This document shows, piece by piece, positions 33,509 to 42,571 of a stretch of 45,227 bases of DNA. The translations under genes were made by a program, and so were the position numbers. Position 1 is the stretch's first letter. Every line of letters starts with the position of its first letter. Location of the stretch: positions 1 to 45,227 of the forward strand of contig CASEIC010000046.1 of NCBI GenBank assembly GCA_949288045.1. Reading direction: 5' to 3'. The notes under the pieces were generated by a model. It had not been told where the DNA came from and ran no database searches. It saw nothing but the letters and a program-made list of their open reading frames with translations. This DNA comes from an uncultured Mycoplasma sp. (GTDB taxonomy: Bacteria; Bacillota_I; Bacilli_A; Mycoplasmatales; Metamycoplasmataceae).

Positions 33509-33587
33509 TGCTCATTTAAGGATTCGAACCCTATCTTCTAATTCAATTAATGAATAAGATGTAATACCAATTATACTATTATGAGCA
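33509..33587 (-). tRNA. tRNA-like element with abnormal anticodon arm (pseudo-tRNA?)
   Basis: A 79-nt element with a 7-bp acceptor (TGCTCAT with ATGAGCA), a D-arm-like segment with TTGGT, and a good T-arm (TAGGG-TTCGAAT-CCTTA). The region between D- and T-arm is about 6 nt too long: it folds into a 9-bp stem with one T-T mismatch (TCTTATTCA/TGAATTAGA) closed by a 5-nt loop TTAAT, so no normal 7-nt anticodon loop forms. CCA is not encoded, unlike all eight neighbours. It could be a decayed tRNA, an unusual tRNA, or a tRNA-like processing/regulatory structure for the downstream UPF0145 gene. The anticodon cannot be assigned. Confidence 0.55.
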
Positions 33588-33589
33588 TA

Positions 33590-33665
33590 TGGTTGCGGAG
33601 ACAGGACTTGAACCTGTGACCTTCGGATTATGAGCCCGACGAGCTACCAACTGCTCTACTCCGCG
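33590..33665 (-). tRNA. tRNA-fMet (CAT), initiator
   Basis: 76 nt with encoded CCA. Starts CGCGGAG; the first base faces A (C1-A72 mismatch), the initiator hallmark. Anticodon arm TCGGG-CTCATAA-TCCGA keeps the GGG side, with one G-U replacing a G-C. Confidence 0.93.
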
Positions 33666-33670
33666 ATGTA

Positions 33671-33709
33671 AAGGCTTGCGCCTTGATTGGTAAGAACTTT
33701 TAATTCTTA
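33671..33709 (-). other. Two hairpins in the Ser-fMet tRNA spacer
   Basis: On the minus strand, TAAGAA/TTCTTA (33691-33709) and AAGGC-GCAA-GCCTT (33671-33684, with a GNRA-type loop) form two small hairpins in the only long plain spacer of the tRNA operon. No T run follows. They may be processing signals or simply neutral. Confidence 0.45.
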
Positions 33710-33711
33710 AA

Positions 33712-33804
33712 TGGCGGGCAAAGAGGGATTTGAACCCCCGCGGGCCGTGAAGCCCCTGCTAGTTTTCAAGACTAGTCCCTTCAGCCAGACTTGGGTATTT
33801 GCCC
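33712..33804 (-). tRNA. tRNA-Ser (TGA)
   Basis: 93 nt with the long variable arm of class II tRNAs and encoded CCA (discriminator G). Anticodon arm CTAGT-CTTGAAA-ACTAG; acceptor GGGCAAA pairs with TTTGCCC. Confidence 0.95.
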
Positions 33805-33807
33805 ATA

Positions 33808-33884
33808 TGGTGGTCCCACCAGGACTTGAACCTGGAACCTACCGGTTATGAGCCGGGTGCTCTAACCAATTGAGCTATAGGACC
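33808..33884 (-). tRNA. tRNA-Ile2 (CAT, lysidine-modified)
   Basis: 77 nt with CCA. The anticodon loop CTCATAA reads CAT. Acceptor GGTCCTA, D-arm and position among the three CAT tRNAs fit the minor isoleucine tRNA that needs TilS, rather than elongator Met, which is the next gene upstream. Confidence 0.85.
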
Positions 33885-33916
33885 ACAACTTTTTAGTTAG
33901 ATGAATAAGACTCATA

Positions 33917-33993
33917 TGGTAGCACCGAAGAGAGTCGAACTCTTGACCTTTCGGGTATGAACCGAACGCTCTAACCAACTGAGCTACAGTGCC
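33917..33993 (-). tRNA. tRNA-Met (CAT), elongator
   Basis: 77 nt with CCA. Anticodon arm TTCGG-TTCATAC-CCGAA with the TTCATAC loop typical of elongator Met; acceptor GGCACTG pairs with CGGTGCT (one G-U and a terminal G-T). Confidence 0.9.
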
Positions 33994-33994
33994 A

Positions 33995-34071
33995 TGGTGG
34001 AGAGGAAGGGAGTCGAACCCTCTACCTCCTGCGTGCAAGGCAGGCGCTCTAGCCAAGTGAGCTACCCCCCC
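33995..34071 (-). tRNA. tRNA-Ala (TGC)
   Basis: 77 nt with CCA. Anticodon loop CTTGCAC. The acceptor GGGGGGG pairs with CCTCTCC and contains the G3-U70 identity pair for AlaRS plus a second G-U at position 5. Confidence 0.94.
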
Positions 34072-34079
34072 AAATAAAA

Positions 34080-34156
34080 TGGTGAAGAAGACAGGATTTG
34101 AACCTGCGACCGCTTGGTCCCAAACCAAGTGCTCTACCAAGCTGAGCTACTTCTCC
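34080..34156 (-). tRNA. tRNA-Pro (TGG)
   Basis: 77 nt with CCA. Anticodon loop TTTGGGA; acceptor GGAGAAG pairs with CTTCTTC (with G-U). First gene of the operon. Confidence 0.94.
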
Positions 34157-34193
34157 ATGAAATAAATGAAGTCCATTCTTTATATGCTTTTTA

Positions 34194-34199
34194 ATTATA
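34194..34199 (-). promoter_or_regulatory. -10 box of the tRNA operon
   Basis: ATTATA on the plus strand gives TATAAT on the minus strand, 37 bp before tRNA-Pro. No convincing -35. The 112-bp gap 34157-34268 otherwise holds only T-rich sequence and the dnaX promoter. Confidence 0.5.
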
Positions 34200-34251
34200 T
34201 TAAAATTTTGTTTATTTTTTTATTTTTCATTTAGCTATTTTTTATGGTTTT

Positions 34252-34257
34252 TATAAT
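34252..34257 (+). promoter_or_regulatory. -10 box of dnaX, near-leaderless
   Basis: TATAAT ends 11 bp before the dnaX ATG. The intervening sequence has no Shine-Dalgarno. Confidence 0.5.
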
Positions 34258-34268
34258 AAAATAACAAT

Positions 34269-36851
34269 ATGAATTATAAAGCTTTTTATAGAACTTATAG
34301 ACCTTCTAATTTTAGTGAAGTTGTTGGACAAGATCACATTGTTAGAACGTTGGTGAATTTAATAAGAATGAATAAAATATCGCATGGATATTTATTTTGT
34401 GGACCAAGAGGAACAGGTAAAACATCAATAGCAAAAATATTCGCAAGTGCAATTAATTGTATTCATTCTGAATTTCCAGAACAAATTTGTCAAAGATGTG
34501 CTGAAAATGTAAATACAACACTAGATATTATTGAAATTGATGCGGCATCAAATAATAGTGTTAATGATATAAGAACAATAAGAGAGCAAGTTGAATTTGC
34601 ACCAACTAATAGTCCTTATAAGATTTACATAATAGATGAGGTTCATATGTTATCAAAAGGAGCGTTTAATGCTCTTCTTATGACTCTTGAAGAACCGCCA
34701 GCACATGCTATTTTTATTTTAGCAACAACAAATCCAGACAAAATTCCTGACACAATTCTTTCAAGAGTTCAAAGATATAATTTTAAAAGGATTTCAAAAT
34801 CTATTTTAGAGTCACAACTTAGATTTGTTTTCAATAAAGAAAATATTAATTATGATGAAGAATCTATTGATATGATTGCAACATTAGCAAATGGTTCGTT
34901 ACGTGATGCTTTATCGATTGCTGATCAAATTAATGCTTATTCAAATTCAAATATAAAGTTAGAAGCTTTAATTGAAATTTTTGGTTTATCAACAGTTGAG
35001 GCACAAGTTCATTTTTTAAATCTACTTGCTAATAAATCAGTATCGGAATCACTACAATATTTTGATAATCTTGTTAATAATGGTGTAGATATTTCAAGAT
35101 TTATTATTTCATTAATAAATTTATTAAAAGATTATTTAGTATACGAAAGTACAAAAAATTCTTCTCTTGTTTCTTCGGATATTCAGATGCTAGAAATGAT
35201 TATTATTAAAAATGAATTTGTTTATAAAATTCTTGACATTTTAACTCCATTACTAAATGATATTAAATATTCAGATATTCCCCAACAACTAGTGCAACTT
35301 GCAATTATTAAAATATGTTCTTTTGAAGATTCGATGATTGACATTCAAAAAAAAGATGTAACATCTGAATTACTAAAAACAGCAACAATGAAAATTGATA
35401 CATCAAAAAATAAAACAAAAGAAAATTCATTTAGTAATACAAACACAATGAATAGTATAAATATTCCTAATTATCAAGCAAAAACACAAACAATAGAAAA
35501 AACATTGCCAACAACAATTGAGCAATCATTTTCAAATACTAAAAAAATTCATGTTACACAAACAAATGATTTTAATGAAGAATATAGAGATATCACCGAT
35601 GAATATTTTGCTACTGAAATGTTAAACACTCCAAATGAAAATGAAATTACACAAAATGAAGTATCAACACAAAGTCAAACAATTACAATTTCAAATAATG
35701 AAATTGTTAGACAGGAAAAAACAGAAACAAAAACACTTTTAAGTGATTATTCAAATAAAGATATTGAAAAAAGTTTTGAAGATTTAATGGATGATTTTTC
35801 ACTTGAAGATGAAGTTAATAAATTAAAATCACAATCTCAATTTGAAAATCAAAATATAGACATAAATAGTAAAGAAAATCAAGAAACAATAAATGAATTA
35901 AATAAAACAATTGAAGAAAAATTAAACCAATTAAAAGAAAACACACTTCCTCTTGATTTCAATTCTTCATTAAATGAATCTTCATCAACTACACAAAAAA
36001 TAATTGATGATACAACTGAATTATTAAATATTTCTCATGAGGCTGATGGATCTGAACAAGAGGTTAGTGAATCATTATTAAGAGATTATGATACAGCAAA
36101 ACAAGTTTTTGATACAAATGAAATAAATGTTCAATCTAATCAACAACAAAAAATTAAGACTGCAGAATTTTCGAATCAAGATGATAGCGAATCATATTCT
36201 TTTAAATCAATAGTTACAAATGAAATGGAAAATGAATCTTCATCAGAAATTTTAAAAACAAATACAACCAATATTAATAATGTGGTTACAAAAGAATTTG
36301 AAGTTAATGATGTCAAACCACAAACATTAAATAAAACACAAACATTCCCAAATCAAGTTCAAATTGAGTTGACCCAACCCAAAATCATAAATTTATTCTT
36401 GTTGTCACAAAAACCAACATTTGAAATTTTTAAAAAGAAATTACAAATGTCAACATGTTCAGATAAGGAAGAACACGATTCATTCACAATATTATTAAAA
36501 GAAGCGGAATTTATATGTTCATCTAATGATTTTATTCTTGTGTCTTCTAAAGAAGATTGAGTTGTTGATGATATAAACAAAAAACTATTAGATCCAGAAT
36601 TTAAATCATATATTTCAGAATTTTTCGGAAATAATACTCATTTTTTTGCAATAACTAAGAAAGATTACATTCTTTCGAAAGAACTTTATGTTGAGTTGAA
36701 AAAAAGCGAAAGAGTGCCCGAAGCTAAACCTTTAAATGAAATAACACACATTATCGATAATGATAAAATTAGACTAGATAATCAATTAAATGATGTAGAA
36801 TCAAAATCAAAACAAATATTTGGAAATATTTTTTCAAGAAAAAAAGAATAG
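34269..36851 (+). CDS. dnaX: DNA polymerase III subunit gamma/tau
   Basis: Clamp-loader ATPase of 860 residues. The N-terminal AAA+ module has YRPSNFSEVVGQ, GPRGTGKTS (Walker A, about 45-53), a short Cys cluster (NCIHSEFPEQICQRC), DEVHML (Walker B) and ATTNPDKIPDTILSRVQRY (sensor 1 and SRC). Residues ~360-680 are a long low-complexity Gln/Asn/Ser/Glu/Thr-rich linker, and the last ~130 residues form a small folded tau-type domain. At residue ~361, where the clamp-loader part ends, lies a run of eight A (35347-35354); slippage there would truncate the protein within a few codons. It heads dnaX-ebfC-recR-tmk, the usual Firmicute order. Confidence 0.95.
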
Positions 36852-36860
36852 GAGAATGTT

Positions 36861-37148
36861 ATGGATATAAATAAGTTAATGCAACAAGCAAATAAAATGA
36901 AAGCTGAAATGGAAAAGAAAGAAAAAGAGTTTGGAGAAAAAACTTTTCTTTATGAAAAACAAGGTGTTAAATTAGTTATGGATGGAAGATTACAAATTAA
37001 ATCACTTCAAATTAATGAAGCATTAATTGATCCAGATGATGTGGAAACATTGCAAGATATGATAACAATTACTATTAATGAAGCAACAGAGGACATTCAA
37101 AATAAAAAAAGACAAATAGGTGATTCAATTACTAAAGGTATGTTCTAA
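36861..37148 (+). CDS. YbaB/EbfC-family nucleoid-associated protein
   Basis: A 95-residue DNA-binding protein. N-terminal helix MDINKLMQQANKMKAEMEKKEKE, central strands with VKLVMDGRLQIKSLQINEALID, and C-terminal helix with ITEAT-type residues; all are normal for YbaB/EbfC. RBS AGGAGAATGTT precedes ATG. Stop overlaps the recR start (TAATG). Conserved place between dnaX and recR. Confidence 0.92.
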   Translation: MDINKLMQQANKMKAEMEKKEKEFGEKTFLYEKQGVKLVMDGRLQIKSLQINEALIDPDDVETLQDMITITINEATEDIQNKKRQIGDSITKGMF

Positions 37149-37741
37149 TGCTTCCAAAAGAATTTAACAATCTTGTTGATAGTTTAACTAAATTACCAGG
37201 AATATCAAGAAAACAAGCTACTAAGATTGTTAATTATTTATTGATAAACAAAAAAGAAAACCTTGAGAATGCATTAAAAGATTTTTTAAGCAATATTAAC
37301 AAAATAAAGAATTGTTCAATTTGCGGGTATTATTCAATTGATAATAAATGTGAAATCTGCAATTCAAACCACAGAGAAAATAAATTGTTAATTATTGAAA
37401 ATTGTGAACAAATTGAAAAATATGAAAATTGGAAATTATGGAATGGAAAGTACTTTAAAGTACCACAATTATTTAATAAAAAATTTGAGAAAATAGAATC
37501 AAATTTTAATTTTGATTTTTTAAATAGTTACATCACAAGTTTTGATGAAATTGTTATTGCATTAAGCCCAACACCAGAAGGTGTTTTAAGTGCTAATTAT
37601 ATTTTTGATATAATCAAAAACAAAAATCAAAAAATAAAAATATCTAAGTTAGCAATTGGAGTACCAATGGGTGCAACCATTGATTATATGGATCAGTTAA
37701 CATTATCTTACGCAATAAAAAATAGAAAGGATATTGACTAA
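37148..37741 (+). CDS. recR: Recombination mediator RecR
   Basis: A 197-residue protein of the RecFOR gap-repair pathway. The helix-hairpin-helix LTKLPGISRKQATKIVNYLL (about 13-32), the zinc finger CSICGYYSIDNKCEICN (about 57-73) and a Toprim domain starting LLIIENCEQIEKYE follow in order. The Toprim ends with the ALSPTPEGVLSANYI stretch and LAIGVPMGATIDYMDQLTL, near the family's LA-G-P-G-ELEY-D--TL. It overlaps both neighbours by 1 bp. Confidence 0.95.
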   Translation: MLPKEFNNLVDSLTKLPGISRKQATKIVNYLLINKKENLENALKDFLSNINKIKNCSICGYYSIDNKCEICNSNHRENKLLIIENCEQIEKYENWKLWNGKYFKVPQLFNKKFEKIESNFNFDFLNSYITSFDEIVIALSPTPEGVLSANYIFDIIKNKNQKIKISKLAIGVPMGATIDYMDQLTLSYAIKNRKDID

Positions 37742-38370
37742 TGTTTATAACATTTGAAGGTATAGATGGAAGTGGCAAATCAACTTGTCTTGAAAAATTA
37801 AAAAAATATATCGAAGATAATTTAGATATTAATAATTTTGTTTTCACAAGAGAACCTGGTGGTTCTAATCTGAAAGAATGTGAACAAATTAGAAATATCA
37901 TTTTGGATAAGGATAATATTATTGATGATACAACTGAAATGCTATTATATCTTGCTTCAAGAAAACTTCATGTTGAAAGATTAATTATTCCATCAATCAA
38001 TCAAAATAAAATTGTTTTATGTGATAGATTTTATGATTCATCAATAGCATATCAAGGTAATGGTAGAAATCTAGGAATGGATAAAGTTGAAAAATTAAAT
38101 TTAGAAATTTTAAATAATATAGAACCAAATTTTACTTTTTATTTTAAATTAGATTATGAAACTGCAATTGAAAGAATGAAAAAAGGAAATAGAGTTTTTG
38201 ATCGCTTGGAAAAAGAAAAATCTGATTTTTTTAAAAGAACAATAGAAGGTTATGAAATTCTTGCTAAAAAATATAGTAATCGTTTTATTGAAATTGATGC
38301 AACTAAAACAATTGATGAAGTATTTAATCAAGTATTGAGTGAGTTTAAGAAGATAATATATGGAATCTAG
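37741..38370 (+). CDS. tmk: Thymidylate kinase
   Basis: dTMP kinase of 209 residues: FITFEGIDGSGKST (P-loop, residues 2-15), TREPGGSN (the DRx-type Arg region), CDRFYDSSIAYQG (about 98-110; contacts the base) and an RVFDRLEKE lid. Makes dTDP for DNA synthesis. It lies 3' of recR as in many Firmicutes and overlaps its stop by one base. Confidence 0.96.
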   Translation: MFITFEGIDGSGKSTCLEKLKKYIEDNLDINNFVFTREPGGSNLKECEQIRNIILDKDNIIDDTTEMLLYLASRKLHVERLIIPSINQNKIVLCDRFYDSSIAYQGNGRNLGMDKVEKLNLEILNNIEPNFTFYFKLDYETAIERMKKGNRVFDRLEKEKSDFFKRTIEGYEILAKKYSNRFIEIDATKTIDEVFNQVLSEFKKIIYGI

Positions 38371-38374
38371 AGTT

Positions 38375-38985
38375 ATGAAAAAAGTTTATTTTTGTATTTT
38401 CGATGGTGATGATCCTAATAATTTTTTAACTGGTTGAAATAGTAATTCTTTTATAAAATTGAAAATAATAAAGTGTATTTTTGTAGTAAATTTGGTAAAA
38501 AAATTGAAGTAAATTTTTACTATATAGTACCTAAGTTGAATGAAGAATTTATAAATCAAGTTTCAAAGTTTATAAATCCAGCAATTCAAGATGCTGGAAA
38601 AATTTCAGATGAACCCATTTTGTATGATGAATTGATTATAGATAAAATTAAAGCGATTATTACTTCAAAAGTTAATAAATATTATTATGAAAATTTAAAT
38701 CATAAGATTTCTATCTTTGATTTCATTACCGATATATTTATTTCTTGTTTGATGAATCATGTATTTCAAAATGGAAATAAAAGATTTTCTCTTTGTTTTT
38801 TAATTTTAGAAAGTTTTGGTTATTATTTCAAATGAAGTAAGGGTTTATGGAAAAATTACAAGGTACACGAACTACAAATAGTTGAGTTTGTTGAAAAAAT
38901 GAAAAATAACCAAATTGAAAAACATTTTGATGAAATTAAATTATGAATTAAATATAATATTGTTATATCAATACCGAGAATGTAA
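38375..38985 (+). pseudogene. Fic/Doc-like protein gene, apparent one-base frameshift
   Basis: From ATG 38375 the frame reads MKKVYFCIFDGDDPNNFLTG and stops at about 38512. One base missing near 38455-38463 (ATAAAATTG) joins it to the frame FIK-IENNKVYFCSKFG and on to 38985. The joined product (~203 residues) carries HVFQNGNKRF, matching the Fic/Doc core HxFx(D/N)(G/A)NKR, preceded by LINK helices and followed by LILESFGYYF as in death-on-curing toxins. Alternatively, a GTG at 38473 without a ribosome site could start a shorter protein that keeps the motif. Doc-type enzymes phosphorylate and Fic-type enzymes AMPylate targets; which applies here is unknown. It lies 4 bp after tmk. Confidence 0.55.
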
Positions 38986-38996
38986 AGGAGTGCAAA

Positions 38997-39155
38997 ATGA
39001 AAAAAGCGAATAAAATTCCAAAAATAGAACAAGCTTTTGATGTGGAGTACAAATTTACAACACAAGAAATCAATGAAATTTCAAGAAGATGTTTTTATGA
39101 TAATAAAGATTATAAAAAAATAAAGAAAACTTTTAAAGCTCTTGCAAAAATGTAG
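38997..39155 (+). CDS. Small basic protein downstream of the Fic/Doc-like gene
   Basis: A 52-residue Lys-rich protein (MKKANKIPKIEQAFDVEYKF and on) with a strong ribosome site AAAGGAG 7-8 bp before its ATG. It starts 11 bp after the Fic/Doc-like stop, an arrangement seen in toxin-antitoxin pairs. Fic antitoxins more often precede the toxin, and the (S/T)xxxE(G/N) inhibitory motif is not found here, so an antitoxin role is only a guess. Codon quality and the RBS support that it is real. Confidence 0.5.
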   Translation: MKKANKIPKIEQAFDVEYKFTTQEINEISRRCFYDNKDYKKIKKTFKALAKM

Positions 39156-39206
39156 TTTTTATTACATTTAAATTATTGAGTTAATAGTAAAATAAGTAGA
39201 GAATAT

Positions 39207-40163
39207 ATGGACTATAAAAAATTAATTGAATCAATTAAAACATTTGAAGATTATAAATTAATAAAAAGCAAAATACTTTCAAAAGAAGGTCCAGTTTTTG
39301 AGTTACAAAATAAAATCAAAAATGCTGAAGGTAAGGACAAAGCTGAATTTGGTAAAAAGCTTTCTCAATTGAAAAATGAAATTGATTCATTATTAGATAA
39401 AAAACTCGAAGAAGTAAAACAAAATGAATTGAAATTAAAGATAGAAAATGATAAAAATGATATCTATACTCATACAGAAGGATTTGTTAATTATCATCCA
39501 TTATTTTTAGTTTCTCAAAGAATAAGAGAATGATTTTTACAAAATGGTTATTTTGAAGAAAAAGCACTTGAATTAGAAAGTGATTATTATAATTTCGAAC
39601 AATTAAATATTCCTAAAAATCACCCAGCAAGAGATATGCAAGATACTTTATATTTAAATGATAACATTCTTTTAAGAACCCATAATACAGGTGTAACTGC
39701 AAGAATGTTGGAAAAATATCAAAATTGTGAATTTTCATATTTCACAATTGGTAAGGTTTATCGTAATGATGATGATGATCAAACACACTCTCACCAATTT
39801 ACACAAGTTGATTTTTTATCAGTTGGTAAACACAATATTCAATCATTATTATGAACTTTAAAATCATTACTTTCATATGTTTTTGAAGAAGATGTAAAAA
39901 TAAGAACAAGACCATCATTTTTCCCATTCACAAAACCGTCAATGGAAGTTGATATGTTTTATAAAGGTAGATGAGTTGAAATATTAGGTTCTGGAATGAT
40001 TAATGAGGATGTTTTAAAATTGGCAGGTTATAAAGAACCATCTAAATTTAGAGGAATAGCTGGTGGAATAGGTATTGAGCGTGTTGCAATGATTAAATAT
40101 GGAATTAAAGATATTAGAGAATTCTTTAAAAATGATTTGAGAATGTTAAAACAATTTAGATAG
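39207..40163 (+). CDS. pheS: Phenylalanyl-tRNA synthetase alpha subunit
   Basis: A 318-residue class II synthetase subunit. N-terminal coiled coil (about 1-90), [14 protein letters not shown], motif 2 region [12 protein letters not shown] and [49 protein letters not shown], and motif 3 [22 protein letters not shown]. It charges tRNA-Phe together with PheT. pheT normally follows but is not here: the next gene (2 bp on) is mtnN, so the beta subunit must be elsewhere. Confidence 0.96.
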
Positions 40164-40165
40164 AT

Positions 40166-40822
40166 ATGAAAATAATTAGAAAAAGAATAGGCTTAGTAAT
40201 AGCAGATAAAAATGAGATTCATGGATATGATGGTTTTAAATTTATAAAGAATGTTAGTTCAAATCTATTTGTAAATTTATATCAATATAAAGACTTAGAT
40301 ATTTATGTTATTTATTCAAGAATAGGTTTAGTAAACTCAGCTATTGCTACTCAATTTCTAATTGATCATTTTAATGTTGAACAAATTTGAAATTATGGCG
40401 CAGTAGGTTCAACAGGAAAACATAATTTATATGAGGTTGTAGTTCCAGATAGATTTTATTTTTATGATGTAATTACTCCTTGATATAAAAGAGGACAAAC
40501 TCCTGGTGAGAAAGAATGTTATTTTAATGCATATAATAATTGTGATGATGCAAACATTGCTTCAGGAAATTCATTTATAGATAGTAGAAGTTATGTTAAA
40601 AAATTGAATAAAGAATTAGCCATTCATTTAATCGATATGGAATCATGTGCAATTGCTCAAACATGTGATAGAAATAATATCCCATTTTATTGTGTAAAAG
40701 GCGTTAGTGATGTTATTGCTAAATCAATAGTTGATAAAGATAAAATTAATGAGTCAATAAATAAAGCATCAAAATTAGCGTTTGAAAGAATGTTTGAGAT
40801 GATTGATGAAGTTAATGGGTAA
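40166..40822 (+). CDS. mtnN: 5'-methylthioadenosine/S-adenosylhomocysteine nucleosidase
   Basis: A 218-residue purine-nucleoside phosphorylase-fold enzyme that hydrolyses MTA/SAH to adenine. SRIGLVNSAIATQFLIDHF, NYGAVGSTG, VVVPDRFYFYDV, LIDMESCAIAQTC (Glu contacting the ribose) and VKGVSDVI (catalytic Asp region) match MTAN. The protein is diverged but keeps key residues. It starts 2 bp after pheS, and no other methyl-cycle gene is near. Confidence 0.82.
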
Positions 40823-40877
40823 AAATGTGATACAATTTACTTATCTTGTAATTGCAGGATTTAGTTGAGGTTTTTAA
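40815..40877 (+). CDS. Possible 20-residue hydrophobic leader peptide
   Basis: MGKNVIQFTYLVIAGFSWGF, overlapping the mtnN end and ending 3 bp before the next ATG; it contains that gene's ribosome site. It may be chance. The mtnN stop lies inside it. Confidence 0.2.
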
Positions 40878-40880
40878 TAT

Positions 40881-41378
40881 ATGAATCAAGAAAATTTACA
40901 AATACAAAATTCAAATTTTTATAGTTCAAATATAATGACAGATGAAACACAGATCAAAAAAATTAGAGGCATAAGAACATGTTCAATAATTAATTTAGTT
41001 TTTTATGTGTTGACTATTATTTTGGTATCAATTTCATACTCAAATATCATAAGTTTATCAATGAGTTATAATCCTGAAGGTGAAAATGCTGATAGTGTTA
41101 TTTATGACATAATTCCGTATTTAATTATGTTGCTTTGTTCTTTAGTTATTTCATTCGCTATGTTAATAATGAATATTGTAAATGCTGTAAAGATATTGCG
41201 TACTAGTTGAACAAATTCAAAAGTAAATGATATTAAGGTTTTATGAGGTATATTTACAATATTTATTTTAGGATCAATTTCTTCATTAGTATTTTCAATA
41301 GTTGCTCTGAAGGAAATTAGAAAAGAAAAACCAACAAGTATTTATAGTAATAATAATAGTAATCAACTTAATTTTTAG
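40881..41378 (+). CDS. Small membrane protein, paralogue of 107-520
   Basis: A protein of 165 residues with three hydrophobic segments at about 37-60, 76-105 and 119-138, and an Asn/Ser-rich tail ending NNSNQLNF. Similar to the gene at 107-520 over the second and third segments (NAVKILRTSWT, VLWGIFTIFILG, ISSLVFSI-A). RBS GAGGT lies 9 bp before ATG. Function unknown. The gene lies at the right end of the conserved block, next to the convergent restriction-modification system. Confidence 0.7.
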
Positions 41379-41388
41379 ATTAAAAAAA

Positions 41389-42570
41389 TTATTTGATGTT
41401 TTGAAGACGCTTGATAGAGGATTTTAAATATTTTTCAAAGTAATCTAATGTTTTAGGGTTATTGTTTATAGTGTCAATATCTAAGTAATTTTCTTTTAGT
41501 ATTTTTCCATTTTTTAATATATTTCCATTCCTATCAAATTCAATTATATGATCATCTCACATTTTGTGATAACTTTGATCAATTCTTAAACAATTAAAAG
41601 GATTTATAACATCCTCAAATGATTTTTTTGTTCCTTGTTTAATTAATTCACTTTTTGAAATAATATGAGCATTTGTGACTTGAGACAAATTATTCTTTTG
41701 TATGGTGTGGTGTAGAGGGATTAACTTTTGTTTAATACAAGACAAGATGTTCGAAGTGTAAAATGAATGAAGTTTTTGTCCCAATTTTGTTTTATTGTTT
41801 GAATATTCTTCATATTTATCTAAAGTCCCATTTAAGAAACTTTCAATAAACATAATTTGATTATCTTTAAATTTGAAAACGTTATTTTTATATTCTATTT
41901 TTTGATAATTAACAATATCTTCTTCATCCAAAATATTGTCAGGAAGATTTTCACGATACTCAAAATCTTTGTTATATTTATAAAATAAAGCGCTAAAACC
42001 ATTAATTAATTCATTTTTAATCATATCATCTAATTCAACAACTCTTAAATCATCTCAATCTTTTTTAAGCTTATTTGATTTTGAACATTTATAGTTATTG
42101 ATAACATTTGCAAAATTACATCCAAAATAATTTGGATTTATGCAAACCATTTGAGTTGCAGTGTTCTTAGTTTCAGCACCAGTAAATCTTGATCCTGAAA
42201 AAAATGAAAACATAGTTCTATTTGTTGTTTTCAATTTCTTTATATATTCATTAACCTCAATAATTTGATTTTTTGATAATTCAATATATTGCATATCATT
42301 GATTGTGTTAGGATCAATATTTGAATATTTATCAAGAAAATTGTCTCTAAAGCTTCTAACAATATTGTCCTCATAATAACTTGTTGGTTTGATCATAGCT
42401 TTATCTGTTAATCTAAAATTTGTATTGATAATTTCAATATATTCATCAACATAATATTGATTAATTAAATCAAAAATATAAAAAGCAACACCTTTCATTC
42501 TGTGTCCTGCTTTATTCTTTATCAAACTTTTTGTCGCAAAAGGAATTCTAAGTTTTACATATCTTTCCAT
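41389..42570 (-). CDS. HNH-family type II restriction endonuclease
   Basis: A protein of 393 residues. Residues ~300-350 read NAHIISKSELIKQG then NPFNCLRIDQSYHKMWDDHIIEF, the HNH_2 layout (H-I--- then NG/NC-L-L---H-----D), giving a one-metal nuclease site. The N-terminal ~250 residues have no recognised motif and probably carry DNA recognition. The adjoining gene is a cytosine-C5 methyltransferase, so this is almost surely its restriction partner. ATG is 1 bp after the methyltransferase stop; the ribosome site AGGTT lies within the methyltransferase end, so translation may depend on ribosomes finishing that gene. Confidence 0.72.
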
Positions 42571-42571
42571 A

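Noticed and set aside
33862-34140. 92-codon minus-strand reading frame across the tRNA cluster
   Set aside because: It runs through tRNA-Ile2, Met, Ala and Pro. The protein is just translated tRNA sequence, a well-known false gene call.
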